Origin: Paenibacillus oenotherae
GTDB taxonomy: Bacteria; Bacillota; Bacilli; Paenibacillales; Paenibacillaceae
DNA: 64,000 nucleotides
NCBI RefSeq assembly: GCF_019443105.1
Contig: NZ_JAHZIJ010000013.1
Coordinates: 1 to 64,000 of the forward strand
Direction of reading: 5' to 3'
Shown: piece after piece, positions 26,118 through 34,918 of the stretch
How the letters are laid out: every line of letters starts with the position of its first letter
How positions within the stretch are numbered: the stretch's first letter is position 1
Made by a program: the position numbers and the translations under genes
The notes under the pieces: generated by a model
Databases searched by the model: none
Seen by the model: only the letters and a program-made list of their open reading frames with translations
Told to the model about the DNA's origin: nothing

Positions 26118-27281
26118 TTAGCTTGCCGCTGTTGGTGCTGTGGCGAGTACTGGCGAACGATCCTTGCGCAGACCTACCACAGACAGGCTGATGATGAACG
26201 CCACAGCCATAATAATCAGCAGGCCGACGGATTCAGATCCGACGTTAGGACCTCCGAACAGCAGGTTCATATTGCCTTCAACTGCATAAGTCGCTGGAAG
26301 ATAGCTGCTGATCGTAATATAGAAATCCGAGAGAAGCTCTCGCGGCAGCATGGCGCCTGAAGATACAAGCTGAAGCGAAAGCATGATGATATTAAACACC
26401 ATACCTGCCATGCCGAACAGAATCAGGAACAATTGCGATACGAACATAAAGGTCAGGACAAACAGCGTCTGGAAGCCCCACATGGCCATAAACCCGTGCT
26501 CCGCTTGACCGCCAAGCGCCAGCACCAGAGAGGATCCGATCAGCGATACAATGACAGCAGCCACAATATTAATGATGCTGCGACCAGCAAAGCGGCGCAT
26601 ACGGCCAAATTGTGAAGCAATTGCCCCAGAGGACTGCTCCAGATTCATCCCCATAATCATCGCACCGACATAAGAAGCCAGCACCATCATCATCGGTACC
26701 ATCTGGTTGTTCATCCCATCGACCTTATTCGTATATTGCAAATCTGATACGACACGCTCGGATAGTGCATATGCCGAACCTGCAGCTTGTTCCTCCGGCA
26801 GCTTCGCCTGCGTTAGAGCAGATTGAACGCCTTGTCCTATCGCTTCCTTATTCAGCGTAGCTGTAACTTGAGCTGCAATCGTGCTCATCATGCTGCGAAT
26901 AAGGGCAGGATTGGATTCATTAATCGTATATTGGATAGCTGCTATACGATCTGCTGTCATAACCGATTCCCCGAACTCGGCCGGAATCGTAATTACCATT
27001 TGGAGCTCCCGACTATCAAGCTTCTTCTGCGCTTCATCGGCGCTGGTCAGCTGCTCTGTCTGAACAGGCAGCGATTCGCTCAGCTTGGCTGCAATCGCCG
27101 GCCCGATCTCGTCATCCTGCACGACTATGCCGACATGCAGCTGCTTCATCCGCTCTACATCTGTAACCCCGTCATATCCAGTCATCCAAATAACGGAGAA
27201 AATAAGCTGAAACAAAACGGCAGTCATAATACCTATGATCGTTGTAGGTTTTTTCATAAATGCCAGAATAACTTTACCCAT
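26118..27281 (-). CDS. ABC-2 / YhgE-type membrane permease
   Basis: This protein of about 387 residues has an N-terminal transmembrane helix, a large extracellular segment (about 45-190) and five more helices in the C-terminal half (about 200-375). This is the ABC2_membrane_3 / DUF3533-like topology. No ATPase gene is adjacent, so it may work with a distant ATPase or as a YhgE/Pip-like protein. The start at 27281 follows GAGGAG; an ATG six codons earlier overlaps that site. It is first in an operon with tetR, and the three-unit operator begins 22 bases upstream of the start. Confidence 0.8.
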   Translation of the reverse strand: MGKVILAFMKKPTTIIGIMTAVLFQLIFSVIWMTGYDGVTDVERMKQLHVGIVVQDDEIGPAIAAKLSESLPVQTEQLTSADEAQKKLDSRELQMVITIPAEFGESVMTADRIAAIQYTINESNPALIRSMMSTIAAQVTATLNKEAIGQGVQSALTQAKLPEEQAAGSAYALSERVVSDLQYTNKVDGMNNQMVPMMMVLASYVGAMIMGMNLEQSSGAIASQFGRMRRFAGRSIINIVAAVIVSLIGSSLVLALGGQAEHGFMAMWGFQTLFVLTFMFVSQLFLILFGMAGMVFNIIMLSLQLVSSGAMLPRELLSDFYITISSYLPATYAVEGNMNLLFGGPNVGSESVGLLIIMAVAFIISLSVVGLRKDRSPVLATAPTAAS

Positions 27282-27302
27282 ACCGTCAACACTCCTCATC
27301 CT

Positions 27303-27341
27303 AAACAGTTGTTTTAAACATATGTTTTAAATGTCTGTTTA
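27303..27341. promoter_or_regulatory. three-unit operator for the TetR-controlled operon
   Basis: Three 13-bp units lie head to tail: AAACAGTTGTTTT, AAACATATGTTTT and AAATGTCTGTTTA. The middle unit contains the perfect palindrome AAACATATGTTT and the first the inverted halves AAACA/TGTTT. Position just before the permease start fits autoregulation by the TetR protein encoded at 25482-26078. Confidence 0.65.
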
Positions 27342-27380
27342 AACTATAACGAAGTCACCGCCCGTTGTCAACAAAAACCA

Positions 27381-27880
27381 GCTGTCCAGAAAGCACTTTT
27401 GGAAATCTCAACTCCAACTTTAAGAAGCTGTACGATGTGGCATGCCTGCGATCATGGCTGTTAACTCCTCGCCAGAGGACGATCCGTCATTCAAACGCCG
27501 AGACATGCTTGATGCAAGCCAGGAGAAGCATGCGAAACGGCAGTTATTTGCGCGTTTCTGACCCCACGAAGGTGAAATGCCTGCCAGCGTGCAGGTATTT
27601 CACCTTCGTTTCCCCTTAACGGCCGATTCCCCCAAAAATTCATGCATGATCGCAGGAATTTAACCATTTAGGCGTCGTGTAACCGAAATTCATGCACATT
27701 CGCAGGCTTCTTACTCCGGCACGCCACCTTCTAACCACATTTGGAGAAGGGGGTGTCCAGAAAGTTGTTAAGTCCCCATAAATAATGGAAAAGATGCTCC
27801 CCCCACTTATTAGTGGTTTTGGAAGCATCCCTTCAAATCATTGGAACTGACTCTTTGGATATGGACTTTTCGTACAGCCC
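27381..27880. repeat. dispersed 0.5-kb MITE-like element, copy B
   Basis: This noncoding element of 500 bp fills the gap before the MFS gene. Its left end reads GCTGTCCAGAAAG and its right end GGACTTTTCGTACAGCCC, whose complement is GGGCTGTACGAAAAGTCC. Inside, in order, are CGATGTGG...CCTGCGATCATGG, GATCCGTCATTCAAACGCCG, a 40-nt near-palindrome at 27568-27607, two CCTGCGA-type/ATGCATGAATT motifs and a hairpin near 27791-27829. The same modules in the same order occur in copy D, and inverted in copy C. No transposase ORF is present. Confidence 0.8.
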
Positions 27881-27916
27881 CCTTGATTTTGTAAGGGATG
27901 AACGAAGCCAGCACGA

Positions 27917-29464
27917 TTAATGCCCGCTGCCCAATTGGACCGGCTGATTGCCTTTGCCATCCTCGGCCTTGCCTGGAATCAGCAGCCGCGCTTGGCCCAT
28001 AAACAGGATGACCGCAAAAGCCAAGCCAGCCGGGATAACCGCCCACAGAAACATCGTCGATATCGAGGATGAGAGATTATTGATAATGACGTCCATCGTA
28101 TCCTGCGGAATTTCCGCCCTCTTCTCCGGAGATAATAACTCCCGAATGTTGCCGAGCGAAGCTTGATCCGGCCCCCCAGAGCCCGCAAAGCTGTCAGCCA
28201 TCTTGCTCGTAAGCAAATTCCGCTGAAGAATCCCGAATACGGTCAGTCCTACAGTCATGCCAAGTGAACGAACAAATGCGAGTGTCGAGTTCGCAGAGCC
28301 TCTCTGGCGCATATCAAAGTGGTGAATGCCCGCCATACCCAACACGGAGAATGAAAATCCAACACCGAATCCGAAAACGACCATATAGAAGCCCAGCAGC
28401 CATCTCGACGTATCGGGATCAATCGTACTGAGCAGCAATACGCCGATTACGAAAATAACAGCAGATAGAATCATCACGTTGCGGTACGAGGTCTTGCTCG
28501 CAAGCACGCCACCAATCTGTGCAGACAGCACGGAGCCCAGCGTCATCGGCAGCAGAATAAGTCCCGAATTTGTTGCCGAGCCGCCCGTCACGCCCTGCAC
28601 ATAGATTGGAATATACATGGCGAAGGTGATAAAGGCTGCACCATAGAACAGACCTGCCAAAGTACTTGTCGCGAATAACCGCTGCTTGAACATCGCGTAT
28701 GAAATGATAGGCTCAGCGGCCTTGGTCTCTGCGAACAGGAAAATAATCATCAGTACAGCTGCCCCTGCGAACAAGCTGACAATAATGCTCGAATCCCATG
28801 CGTACTCCTGTCCGCCGAGTTCCAGCGCAAACATGAGACAAACAATGGAACCGATAAGTGTAACGGCCCCCCACCAATCGATTCTTTGCCTGGAATGCTC
28901 CATTGACTCCTTGTAGAACAAATAGATGAACGCAAGCGAAATGATTCCGATCGGCAGATTGATGTAGAAAATCCAGCGCCAGTTCACGTAATCTGTAATA
29001 TATGCGCCAAGCAGCGGGCCAAACAGACTGGATGTGCCGAACACAGCGCCGAACAAACCGCCCATTCCGCCTCTTTTCTCCGGAGGAATAACATCGTACA
29101 TCACTGTAAAAGCAATCGGTATCAGCGCCCCGCCGCCGATCCCCTGAATCGCACGGTAAATGCTCAATTCAACAATACTGTCCGCTATTCCGCACAAGAC
29201 GGAACCAAGCAGAAACAAGAAAATACCGAGCATAAAAAACCGCTTCCGGCCGTACATATCCGAGAGCTTGCCGAAAATCGGCATCGCCGCCATCTCCGTA
29301 ACGAGGTAGGCCGAAGTGACCCAAACAAATTTATCCATGCCCCCAAGGTCAGATACAATCGTCCCCATTGCTGTAGCAACGATTGTATTATCAATCGCAG
29401 CCACGAATATGCCGAGCAGAAGCCCTGCGATAACAAAACCAAGCTTGCTTGTCTGTTGCGTCAT
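27917..29464 (-). CDS. MFS multidrug exporter, DHA2 (14-TM) family
   Basis: This 515-residue protein has 14 predicted transmembrane helices. MFS motif A is GKLSDMYGRKR (near residue 65), with RAIQGIGGG (motif B region, near 110) and an antiporter motif C-type GTSSLFGPLLGAYIT (near 150). It resembles EmrB/QacA/Bmr3-type proton-drug antiporters; the substrate is unknown. A perfect inverted repeat at 29531-29551 lies 67 bases upstream and may bind a repressor. The element copy B lies just downstream. Confidence 0.9.
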   Translation of the reverse strand: MTQQTSKLGFVIAGLLLGIFVAAIDNTIVATAMGTIVSDLGGMDKFVWVTSAYLVTEMAAMPIFGKLSDMYGRKRFFMLGIFLFLLGSVLCGIADSIVELSIYRAIQGIGGGALIPIAFTVMYDVIPPEKRGGMGGLFGAVFGTSSLFGPLLGAYITDYVNWRWIFYINLPIGIISLAFIYLFYKESMEHSRQRIDWWGAVTLIGSIVCLMFALELGGQEYAWDSSIIVSLFAGAAVLMIIFLFAETKAAEPIISYAMFKQRLFATSTLAGLFYGAAFITFAMYIPIYVQGVTGGSATNSGLILLPMTLGSVLSAQIGGVLASKTSYRNVMILSAVIFVIGVLLLSTIDPDTSRWLLGFYMVVFGFGVGFSFSVLGMAGIHHFDMRQRGSANSTLAFVRSLGMTVGLTVFGILQRNLLTSKMADSFAGSGGPDQASLGNIRELLSPEKRAEIPQDTMDVIINNLSSSISTMFLWAVIPAGLAFAVILFMGQARLLIPGKAEDGKGNQPVQLGSGH

Positions 29465-29530
29465 TTCCTGTATGCCTCCTAATCATCCTTACGATTGTTC
29501 ATCGCTTATATCCCTATTCTAAATGATATA

Positions 29531-29551
29531 CCCTGACAAACACTGTCAGGG
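29531..29551. promoter_or_regulatory. inverted repeat, probable operator of the MFS gene
   Basis: CCCTGACA and TGTCAGGG form perfect 8-base arms around 5 bases. The site is in the promoter region of the exporter at 27917-29464 and has the size of a TetR-family operator. No obvious dedicated regulator gene is adjacent. Confidence 0.55.
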
Positions 29552-29584
29552 TAACTTCGCCCGATTATCAACGGACGCAAAAAA

Positions 29585-29605
29585 ACAGGGCTTATGTCAC
29601 CCTGT
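29585..29605 (-). terminator. terminator after ndoA
   Basis: ACAGGG and CCCTGT pair around nine bases and are followed on the minus strand by seven T, 17 bases past the ndoA stop. Confidence 0.82.
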
Positions 29606-29621
29606 CTATCGCAATCATATC

Positions 29622-29972
29622 TTAGAAATCAATTAAGCCGACACTAATTTGCAGCGCCTCATCCACCTTACGCATCGTCTCATCATCCAGATGCGTAATT
29701 TTGTCCGTGAGCCGCTGCTTGTCAATGGTTCGAATCTGCTCAAGCAGCAGAACGGAATCCCGATCGAACCCATGCAGATCCGCATCAATTTCGACGTGAG
29801 TCGGGAGCTTCGCCTTCTGGATCTGTGCTGTAATGGCAGCCACAATGACCGTAGGACTGAACCGGTTGCCAATATCATTCTGAATGACAAGTACAGGACG
29901 AACGCCACCCTGCTCTGAACCGACTACAGGAGACAGGTCCGCAAAAAACACATCGCCGCGTTTTACGATCAA
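29622..29972 (-). CDS. ndoA: MazF/PemK-type endoribonuclease toxin EndoA
   Basis: The 116 residues are the same length as B. subtilis EndoA. The family pattern is intact: [23 protein letters not shown] at the N-terminus with catalytic Arg in [12 protein letters not shown], then [11 protein letters not shown] and THVEI. EndoA cuts mRNA at UACAU sites and is held in check by the antitoxin encoded three bases upstream. The start is TTG in frame with the family N-terminus. The order alr-ndoAI-ndoA matches B. subtilis. Confidence 0.96.
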   Translation of the reverse strand: MIVKRGDVFFADLSPVVGSEQGGVRPVLVIQNDIGNRFSPTVIVAAITAQIQKAKLPTHVEIDADLHGFDRDSVLLLEQIRTIDKQRLTDKITHLDDETMRKVDEALQISVGLIDF

Positions 29973-29975
29973 GCT

Positions 29976-30257
29976 TTACACCCCGCTTACGAGTCGGCCG
30001 AGCGTGCCGTCAGCTTCTTCCTCCGCTTGAAAAGCTTCCGATGCGATTACAAGATTGATTTTCGCCATTTCCAAATAACCGCGCTGCATCGACTCGCGAA
30101 TTTGGCGTTTCTTGCGCTCGATCAAATACAGCCTCATCGCCTGACGAATAAATTCGCTCCGGTTCGAGTTTTCTTTGGCAACTATTCCATCGACTTCCTC
30201 CAGCAAATGATCTGGCAAGCTGATCATAATCCTTTTGGTGTTTTGCACATTGGTCAC
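29976..30257 (-). CDS. ndoAI: ribbon-helix-helix antitoxin EndoAI
   Basis: This 93-residue antitoxin starts at GTG 30257, chosen because GGGGGTG precedes it and because B. subtilis EndoAI is also 93 residues. A TTG at 30275 would add six residues. The N-terminal RHH DNA-binding fold (QNTKRIMISLPDHLLEEVDG, then NSNRSEFIRQAMRLYL) is followed by a helical C-terminus that binds EndoA. Autoregulation is likely. A TATAAT hexamer on the minus strand about 60 bases upstream may be its promoter. Confidence 0.94.
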   Translation of the reverse strand: MTNVQNTKRIMISLPDHLLEEVDGIVAKENSNRSEFIRQAMRLYLIERKKRQIRESMQRGYLEMAKINLVIASEAFQAEEEADGTLGRLVSGV

Positions 30258-30479
30258 CGAAATTCGCACCCCCAAAACATTTCCAGAAAAAAGCGCACTA
30301 ACAGTATGTCTTTGTTTTGCCCGAATTATACACCTTCATATCTATGCGGTCCGTATTGCAAATATGCAGTACGAACATATAGCTGCAGTGTATACGATAT
30401 ACCCAGCTTCTACAGTATTCGAGATGCAACCGTGAAATCCTCTTCCCGTCCCGATAAAAACATTTGCCAATTGATTCCA

Positions 30480-31658
30480 TCAAGAGAGCGGATTAGTAAC
30501 GGCAACAACCTCTCCATCCCTCACATAGACCCGGGGTACACGCGCAGCCAGCATACAAGTAACCTCGTAATTAATCGTCCCGAGCTCTACGGCTACTTCA
30601 TCGGCTGTAATGGCCGCATCCCCCTGCGAACCAATGAGCACAACCTCTTCGCCCGCTTCGACAGGATCGCCAGTCCCGGCAGCTCCATCCAGTGCAATCA
30701 TGCACTGATCCATACAAATCGTTCCAAGCACTGGCACCCGCACACCGCGGACAAGCGCTTTCGCCTTGCCTGTCAGCATTCTGCTGAACCCGTCAGCATA
30801 TCCGATCGGCAGTGTTCCGATGCGTTCTTCACCGCTTGTAAAGTATTTGGTGCCATAGCTGATTCCCCATCCCGGCGGAGCTTGCTTCACCATAACGATC
30901 TTTGTCTTCAAAGTAAGCACGGGTTCCAAAGGGACCCGCTGCCGATTCACCTCTGCGGAAGGCATTAGTCCATACATGCTGATGCCAAGACGCAGCATCC
31001 CGCCAGCCCATTCCGGTGTATCGATTCCTGCCGCACTGTTCGCTGCATGTATGATAGGAATGTCGATTCCGTTCTTCTGCAGCTCATGGACAACGGATGC
31101 AAACCGCTCATACTGCTGCTTTGTGTAGCCTTTGTCCGTCTCGTCTGCACGGGCATAGTGAGTGAACAGGCCTTCCACATACAAGCCGGGCTCCCTCATC
31201 GCACGTTCGATAAAAGACTGTGCAGCCTCTCCGGGAAACAAGCCGAGACGCCCCATGCCTGTATCGATCTTGACATGAACGTGCAGCCGCTTGCCGCTGG
31301 GCGGCAGTGCGGCTGCAGCTTCCAATGTGTCTTCTCTGAACAATGCAATCGCTATTTGCAATTCCCGTGCAATGGAGAGTCCCTCAGGCGGCACATAGCC
31401 AAGCACCAGAATCGGTATCGTTACACCAGCCTTGCGCAGCTGAAGTGCTTCATCAAGAAATGCAACACCTAGAAAATCAACGCCGCAAGCTTCTGCTTCC
31501 AAAGCTGTCTCAACGGCCCCATGTCCATAAGCGTTCGCCTTCACAGAAGCCATCAAGCGGGTACCCTGCGGCATAGCTTCGCGGAAGGCTTGCAGATTCC
31601 GTCTAAGTGCATCCAATGAAATTTCTGCTATTGTAGGGCGATAGTATAAGTCCACCAT
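30480..31658 (-). CDS. alr: alanine racemase
   Basis: This 392-residue PLP enzyme makes D-alanine for peptidoglycan and, in sporeformers, modulates germination. The PLP lysine is Lys40 in ASVKANAYGHG. The catalytic Tyr lies in GWGISYGTKY (about residue 268), and the C-terminal barrel has GTICMDQCMI and the INYEVTC motif. ATG 31658 is preferred: AGGAGAAGG lies about nine bases upstream, while the ATG eight codons earlier spans that site. It sits between ydcC and ndoAI as in B. subtilis. Confidence 0.97.
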   Translation of the reverse strand: MVDLYYRPTIAEISLDALRRNLQAFREAMPQGTRLMASVKANAYGHGAVETALEAEACGVDFLGVAFLDEALQLRKAGVTIPILVLGYVPPEGLSIARELQIAIALFREDTLEAAAALPPSGKRLHVHVKIDTGMGRLGLFPGEAAQSFIERAMREPGLYVEGLFTHYARADETDKGYTKQQYERFASVVHELQKNGIDIPIIHAANSAAGIDTPEWAGGMLRLGISMYGLMPSAEVNRQRVPLEPVLTLKTKIVMVKQAPPGWGISYGTKYFTSGEERIGTLPIGYADGFSRMLTGKAKALVRGVRVPVLGTICMDQCMIALDGAAGTGDPVEAGEEVVLIGSQGDAAITADEVAVELGTINYEVTCMLAARVPRVYVRDGEVVAVTNPLS

Positions 31659-31773
31659 TTCCACCTTCTCCTCTAAACCCATAGCCTTTATGTTAACCGT
31701 TACGGCTTCTGGCTGTCAATGAATCTGAGGAGGGCAGCACCCTTTTTGACACTGGAAAATGTTGCGGCGATAT

Positions 31774-33063
31774 CTACTTGCTCATCTCGCCCTGGACCGA
31801 TTGCGCGACCTTCATCATCTCCGATTCCGGCAGCGTTCCACTCGTTAAACGATACTCGATCCCATCATTGGTCCACGTGAGCGTCTTCTGCTCTTCGCCG
31901 CTGATCTGGCCTACTGTGAAGCCCAGATCCACCATCGTACCCGGGAGCATGGAAGCCGCTACATCATTAGGCTGCGTTTGAATCAATGTGTAATCGTAGG
32001 TTCCTGTATAACGGATCATGACGGCCGGATTATTGCCGAATTTAATATCCTGCATATCCTTGAAGGCGACACCCTCCGGCAGGTACGACGGTTCCATCGC
32101 GGTGAATGGCTGACCAGCTTGGCTGGCTTTCGCATCGCTCGGTGTACCGGATTGCACCCCGTTCTCCTCTACAGGCGTCATGGACTCCTGTGCCTCTTCA
32201 TCCCCGGCAGTGTTGCTCTGGCTGGCATTAGCATCAGTGTCGCTATCCGTGGATTCAGCAGCCCCATCCTCGCCCGGCACCGTGTCCACACTGTCGTCCG
32301 GATGGGAGCCTACATTCGAGTCATCCTCTTCCACATTGGAATCGTCGGCTCCCGGTATTGTTGCCGATTCATTCTCTGTGCCGCTGCCCAGCTCATCTTC
32401 AGGCTCAGCCATTGTCGGCTGTTCACCGCTGCCGCCCATATTGCGCTGTGTATCGAACACACTTTTGTCGAGCTTGGAATCAAATTCAAAGCTGTCGAAT
32501 TTCACTTCAACCATGACCGTTGAATTCGTATCGCTCACTTCGACCTGGCGCGGCGCGTAATCGGATTTGTTCAGCCAGATTTTCTGCCTTGCAAGCGAGC
32601 CATTCTGGTAGTTGGCCATAACGTCGAACACATAAGCGTCCTTGTCAGCTGCGAACTGGCGCGAACTGTCCAGCAGTATGCTCTGGATGAGCGTCTGATA
32701 CAGATACACCTGTCCTTGATTTGCCGGCCAGTCGCTCTGGAAGCGGAATACTTTGTTAAGGCGCGGGGTTAGTACAAAGACCCCTTCGTCATTGCGCAGC
32801 ACGATCTGCGTGATATCCTTCTTTGCATTCGTCAAGGCAATACGGTAATACTGCGGCTTCTGATAGGACACATCAACTTGATACTCCAGCGGCTGCTGTC
32901 CGGTATGAAGGATCATCGTGCCTTTGCCATGATAGCTCTCCATGTTGGTAACTACTTTGTCCAGTTCCTTGACGACCGACTCCGCATCCTTGGTTCCGCA
33001 TCCGGCGAGCAATGCCGCAACGCACAGCAAAATAGCCGCAACCCAACTGATTCGACGAAACAT
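31774..33063 (-). CDS. ydcC: YdcC-like LolA-fold lipoprotein with DUF4367 domain
   Basis: This 429-residue lipoprotein has the lipobox LLAGC near residue 22. The N-terminal half (about 30-215) has the LolA/LolB-type fold seen in YdcC (KGTMILHTGQQPLEYQVDVSY...). A long Ser/Asp/Glu-rich linker (about 215-320) and a DUF4367 domain (about 325-425; SYLPEGVAFKDM...IQTQPND...GFTVG) follow. In B. subtilis ydcC precedes alr and is sporulation-related. The acidic linker is much longer than in typical YdcC. The start at ATG 33063 has GAGGGGTGG before it. Confidence 0.85.
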   Translation of the reverse strand: MFRRISWVAAILLCVAALLAGCGTKDAESVVKELDKVVTNMESYHGKGTMILHTGQQPLEYQVDVSYQKPQYYRIALTNAKKDITQIVLRNDEGVFVLTPRLNKVFRFQSDWPANQGQVYLYQTLIQSILLDSSRQFAADKDAYVFDVMANYQNGSLARQKIWLNKSDYAPRQVEVSDTNSTVMVEVKFDSFEFDSKLDKSVFDTQRNMGGSGEQPTMAEPEDELGSGTENESATIPGADDSNVEEDDSNVGSHPDDSVDTVPGEDGAAESTDSDTDANASQSNTAGDEEAQESMTPVEENGVQSGTPSDAKASQAGQPFTAMEPSYLPEGVAFKDMQDIKFGNNPAVMIRYTGTYDYTLIQTQPNDVAASMLPGTMVDLGFTVGQISGEEQKTLTWTNDGIEYRLTSGTLPESEMMKVAQSVQGEMSK

Positions 33064-33190
33064 GAGATCCACCCCTCATCACAATGTTTTAAACGTAGCC
33101 GTCCACCGAGTCAGACGACCTGACCGTCTAGGCTTGACTGCTGCTAACATGTCTATGAGGGGTCTTGGACATTTATGCGGACTGGTTTGA

Positions 33191-33233
33191 CAAGCCAGGG
33201 GCATCGCTCATTCGAACGATTGCCCCTGGCTTG
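33191..33233 (-). terminator. terminator after the second DHA2 exporter
   Basis: CAAGCCAGGGGCA and TGCCCCTGGCTTG form a perfect 13-bp stem with a 17-nt loop, between the MFS stop (33288) and the ydcC start. The T-run is weak. Confidence 0.75.
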
Positions 33234-33287
33234 CACGACCGCACCCGTCGCGGATCTTATTTATTCAAATTCTATAACCATTCCTTA

Positions 33288-34781
33288 CTAATGTGCGGAT
33301 ACCCGCTTGCCTTCCATCCCAGGCTCTGCTTCCGGCGGAACTGCCCGTTTCAGCATAAACGAAACCACCCATGCGGCCGCAACCAGGCCGAATGCAAGCA
33401 GGAATGCGCTTTTCATCCCGGCAATGAGTGAAAGTATTTTTAGAAGGGATGCTTCATAGTTGCCTTGCTCATTCTCCAGGAATCTACTGGAGCCATTCGT
33501 CATAATCGCTACAAGCAGCGCAGTTCCAATCGCGCCCGACACCTGTTGAAGCGTGCTGATAATGGCCGTGCCATGCGCGTATAGCTGTGGAGGAAGCTCG
33601 TTCAGCGCATTGGTCATAACCGGCATCATAATCATGGAAATGCCCAGCATCAGCAGCGTGTTCAGAATCATAATCATGCTGTAGGATGTGTCCATCGTAA
33701 TATATGCAAATTGCCATAGCGTGTTGGCCATGAGCGCCAGGCCGATAACAGCCAGCCATTTGGCCCCAAATTTATCAAATAACCGGCCCGTGATAGGCGA
33801 CATAATCCCCATCACGATGCCCCCAGGCAGCATAACAAGACCTGCTTTGAGCGGGGTGTAGCCCAGCGCGTTCTGCAGAAAGATCGGCAGCAGCATCATA
33901 GCGGAGAACATCGCCATCATGACGACCATCATAATAATCGTCGACAATCTGAATACACGAAATGCAAATGTTCTGAGATCCAGCAGCGGCTCGGGAATCG
34001 ATAATTGTCTCCATGTGAACAGCACCAGGGAAACAACGCCAACTGCCATCGGTATGAGCACCATTCCGCTGGACCATCCTCCATGCCCTTCCCCTGCACT
34101 ACTGAAGCCGTATACGATTCCTCCGAATCCGCAGGTCGATAGTAGAAGGGATAGAAGATCGATTCTCGGCTTCGTCGTTTCTGTCACATTCTTGAGCTTC
34201 ACAACAGCAAAGCCGATGACAAACAGCGCAACCGGCAGCACGCTGAAGAAGAGAACCCGCCAGCTGAAATGCTCCACAATAATTCCGGATAGTGTAGGGC
34301 CGATAGCGGGTGCGAATGTAATTACAATACCGATTGTCCCCATTGCCGAGCCCCGGTTCTGTATCGGAACCATGGCGAATACGACATTGGTGAGCAGCGG
34401 AAACAGCAGCCCCGTACCAGCGGCTTGAAGCACTCTTCCGATTAGAAGCGCTGCGAAGCCAGGGGCGATAGCAGCTATAAAGGTACCGACTGTAAACAGC
34501 CCCATTGCCGTCAGAAACAAGCTTCTGGTGCTGAAACGCTGGATCAGAAATGCTGTAACCGGTATAAGCACGCCAATAACGAGCAGATATCCGGTTGTCA
34601 GCCATTGAGCCGTTGCCGGGGATATGCCGATGTCCGCCATAATTTTGGACAGGGCGACATTTAGGAGTGTCTCATTCAGAATAGCGACGAACACACCCAG
34701 AATCATCACCATAATAACTACAAAATTTCCTTTGCTCCCGAAAGTCCCACCCTTGGGATGGGATTCATGATCAGTTTTCAC
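33288..34781 (-). CDS. MFS exporter, DHA2 family (LmrB/EmrB-like)
   Basis: This protein of about 497 residues has 14 transmembrane helices. GTG 34781 is preferred as start because GAGGAG lies about 10 bases upstream; an in-frame ATG 18 codons earlier has no site. Motifs include WLTTGYLLVIGVLIPVTAFL, RVLQAAGTGLLFPLL and the motif-C-like FAPAIGPTLSGIIVE. The close match is to LmrB-type lincosamide/multidrug exporters, but the substrate is not deducible. It stands alone, ending in the hairpin at 33191-33233. Confidence 0.9.
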   Translation of the reverse strand: MKTDHESHPKGGTFGSKGNFVVIMVMILGVFVAILNETLLNVALSKIMADIGISPATAQWLTTGYLLVIGVLIPVTAFLIQRFSTRSLFLTAMGLFTVGTFIAAIAPGFAALLIGRVLQAAGTGLLFPLLTNVVFAMVPIQNRGSAMGTIGIVITFAPAIGPTLSGIIVEHFSWRVLFFSVLPVALFVIGFAVVKLKNVTETTKPRIDLLSLLLSTCGFGGIVYGFSSAGEGHGGWSSGMVLIPMAVGVVSLVLFTWRQLSIPEPLLDLRTFAFRVFRLSTIIMMVVMMAMFSAMMLLPIFLQNALGYTPLKAGLVMLPGGIVMGIMSPITGRLFDKFGAKWLAVIGLALMANTLWQFAYITMDTSYSMIMILNTLLMLGISMIMMPVMTNALNELPPQLYAHGTAIISTLQQVSGAIGTALLVAIMTNGSSRFLENEQGNYEASLLKILSLIAGMKSAFLLAFGLVAAAWVVSFMLKRAVPPEAEPGMEGKRVSAH

Positions 34782-34918
34782 GCGTTCTTGCTCCTCTCTT
34801 ATTAACGCCACATGCCGTAGTGCATAGATTGGCATATCTTAGACACTGCTTATTTTAGCACAAAATAATAGAAAACATTTCTTCTCGATTGCTGCATGTT
34901 CCGTCAAGGCGGCGCTGC

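Noticed and set aside
27365-27619. Short ORFs inside the element copies (for example 84 codons here, 82 in copy D, 78 in copy C)
   Set aside because: They differ in frame and length between copies and do not preserve a common protein, so the elements look noncoding.
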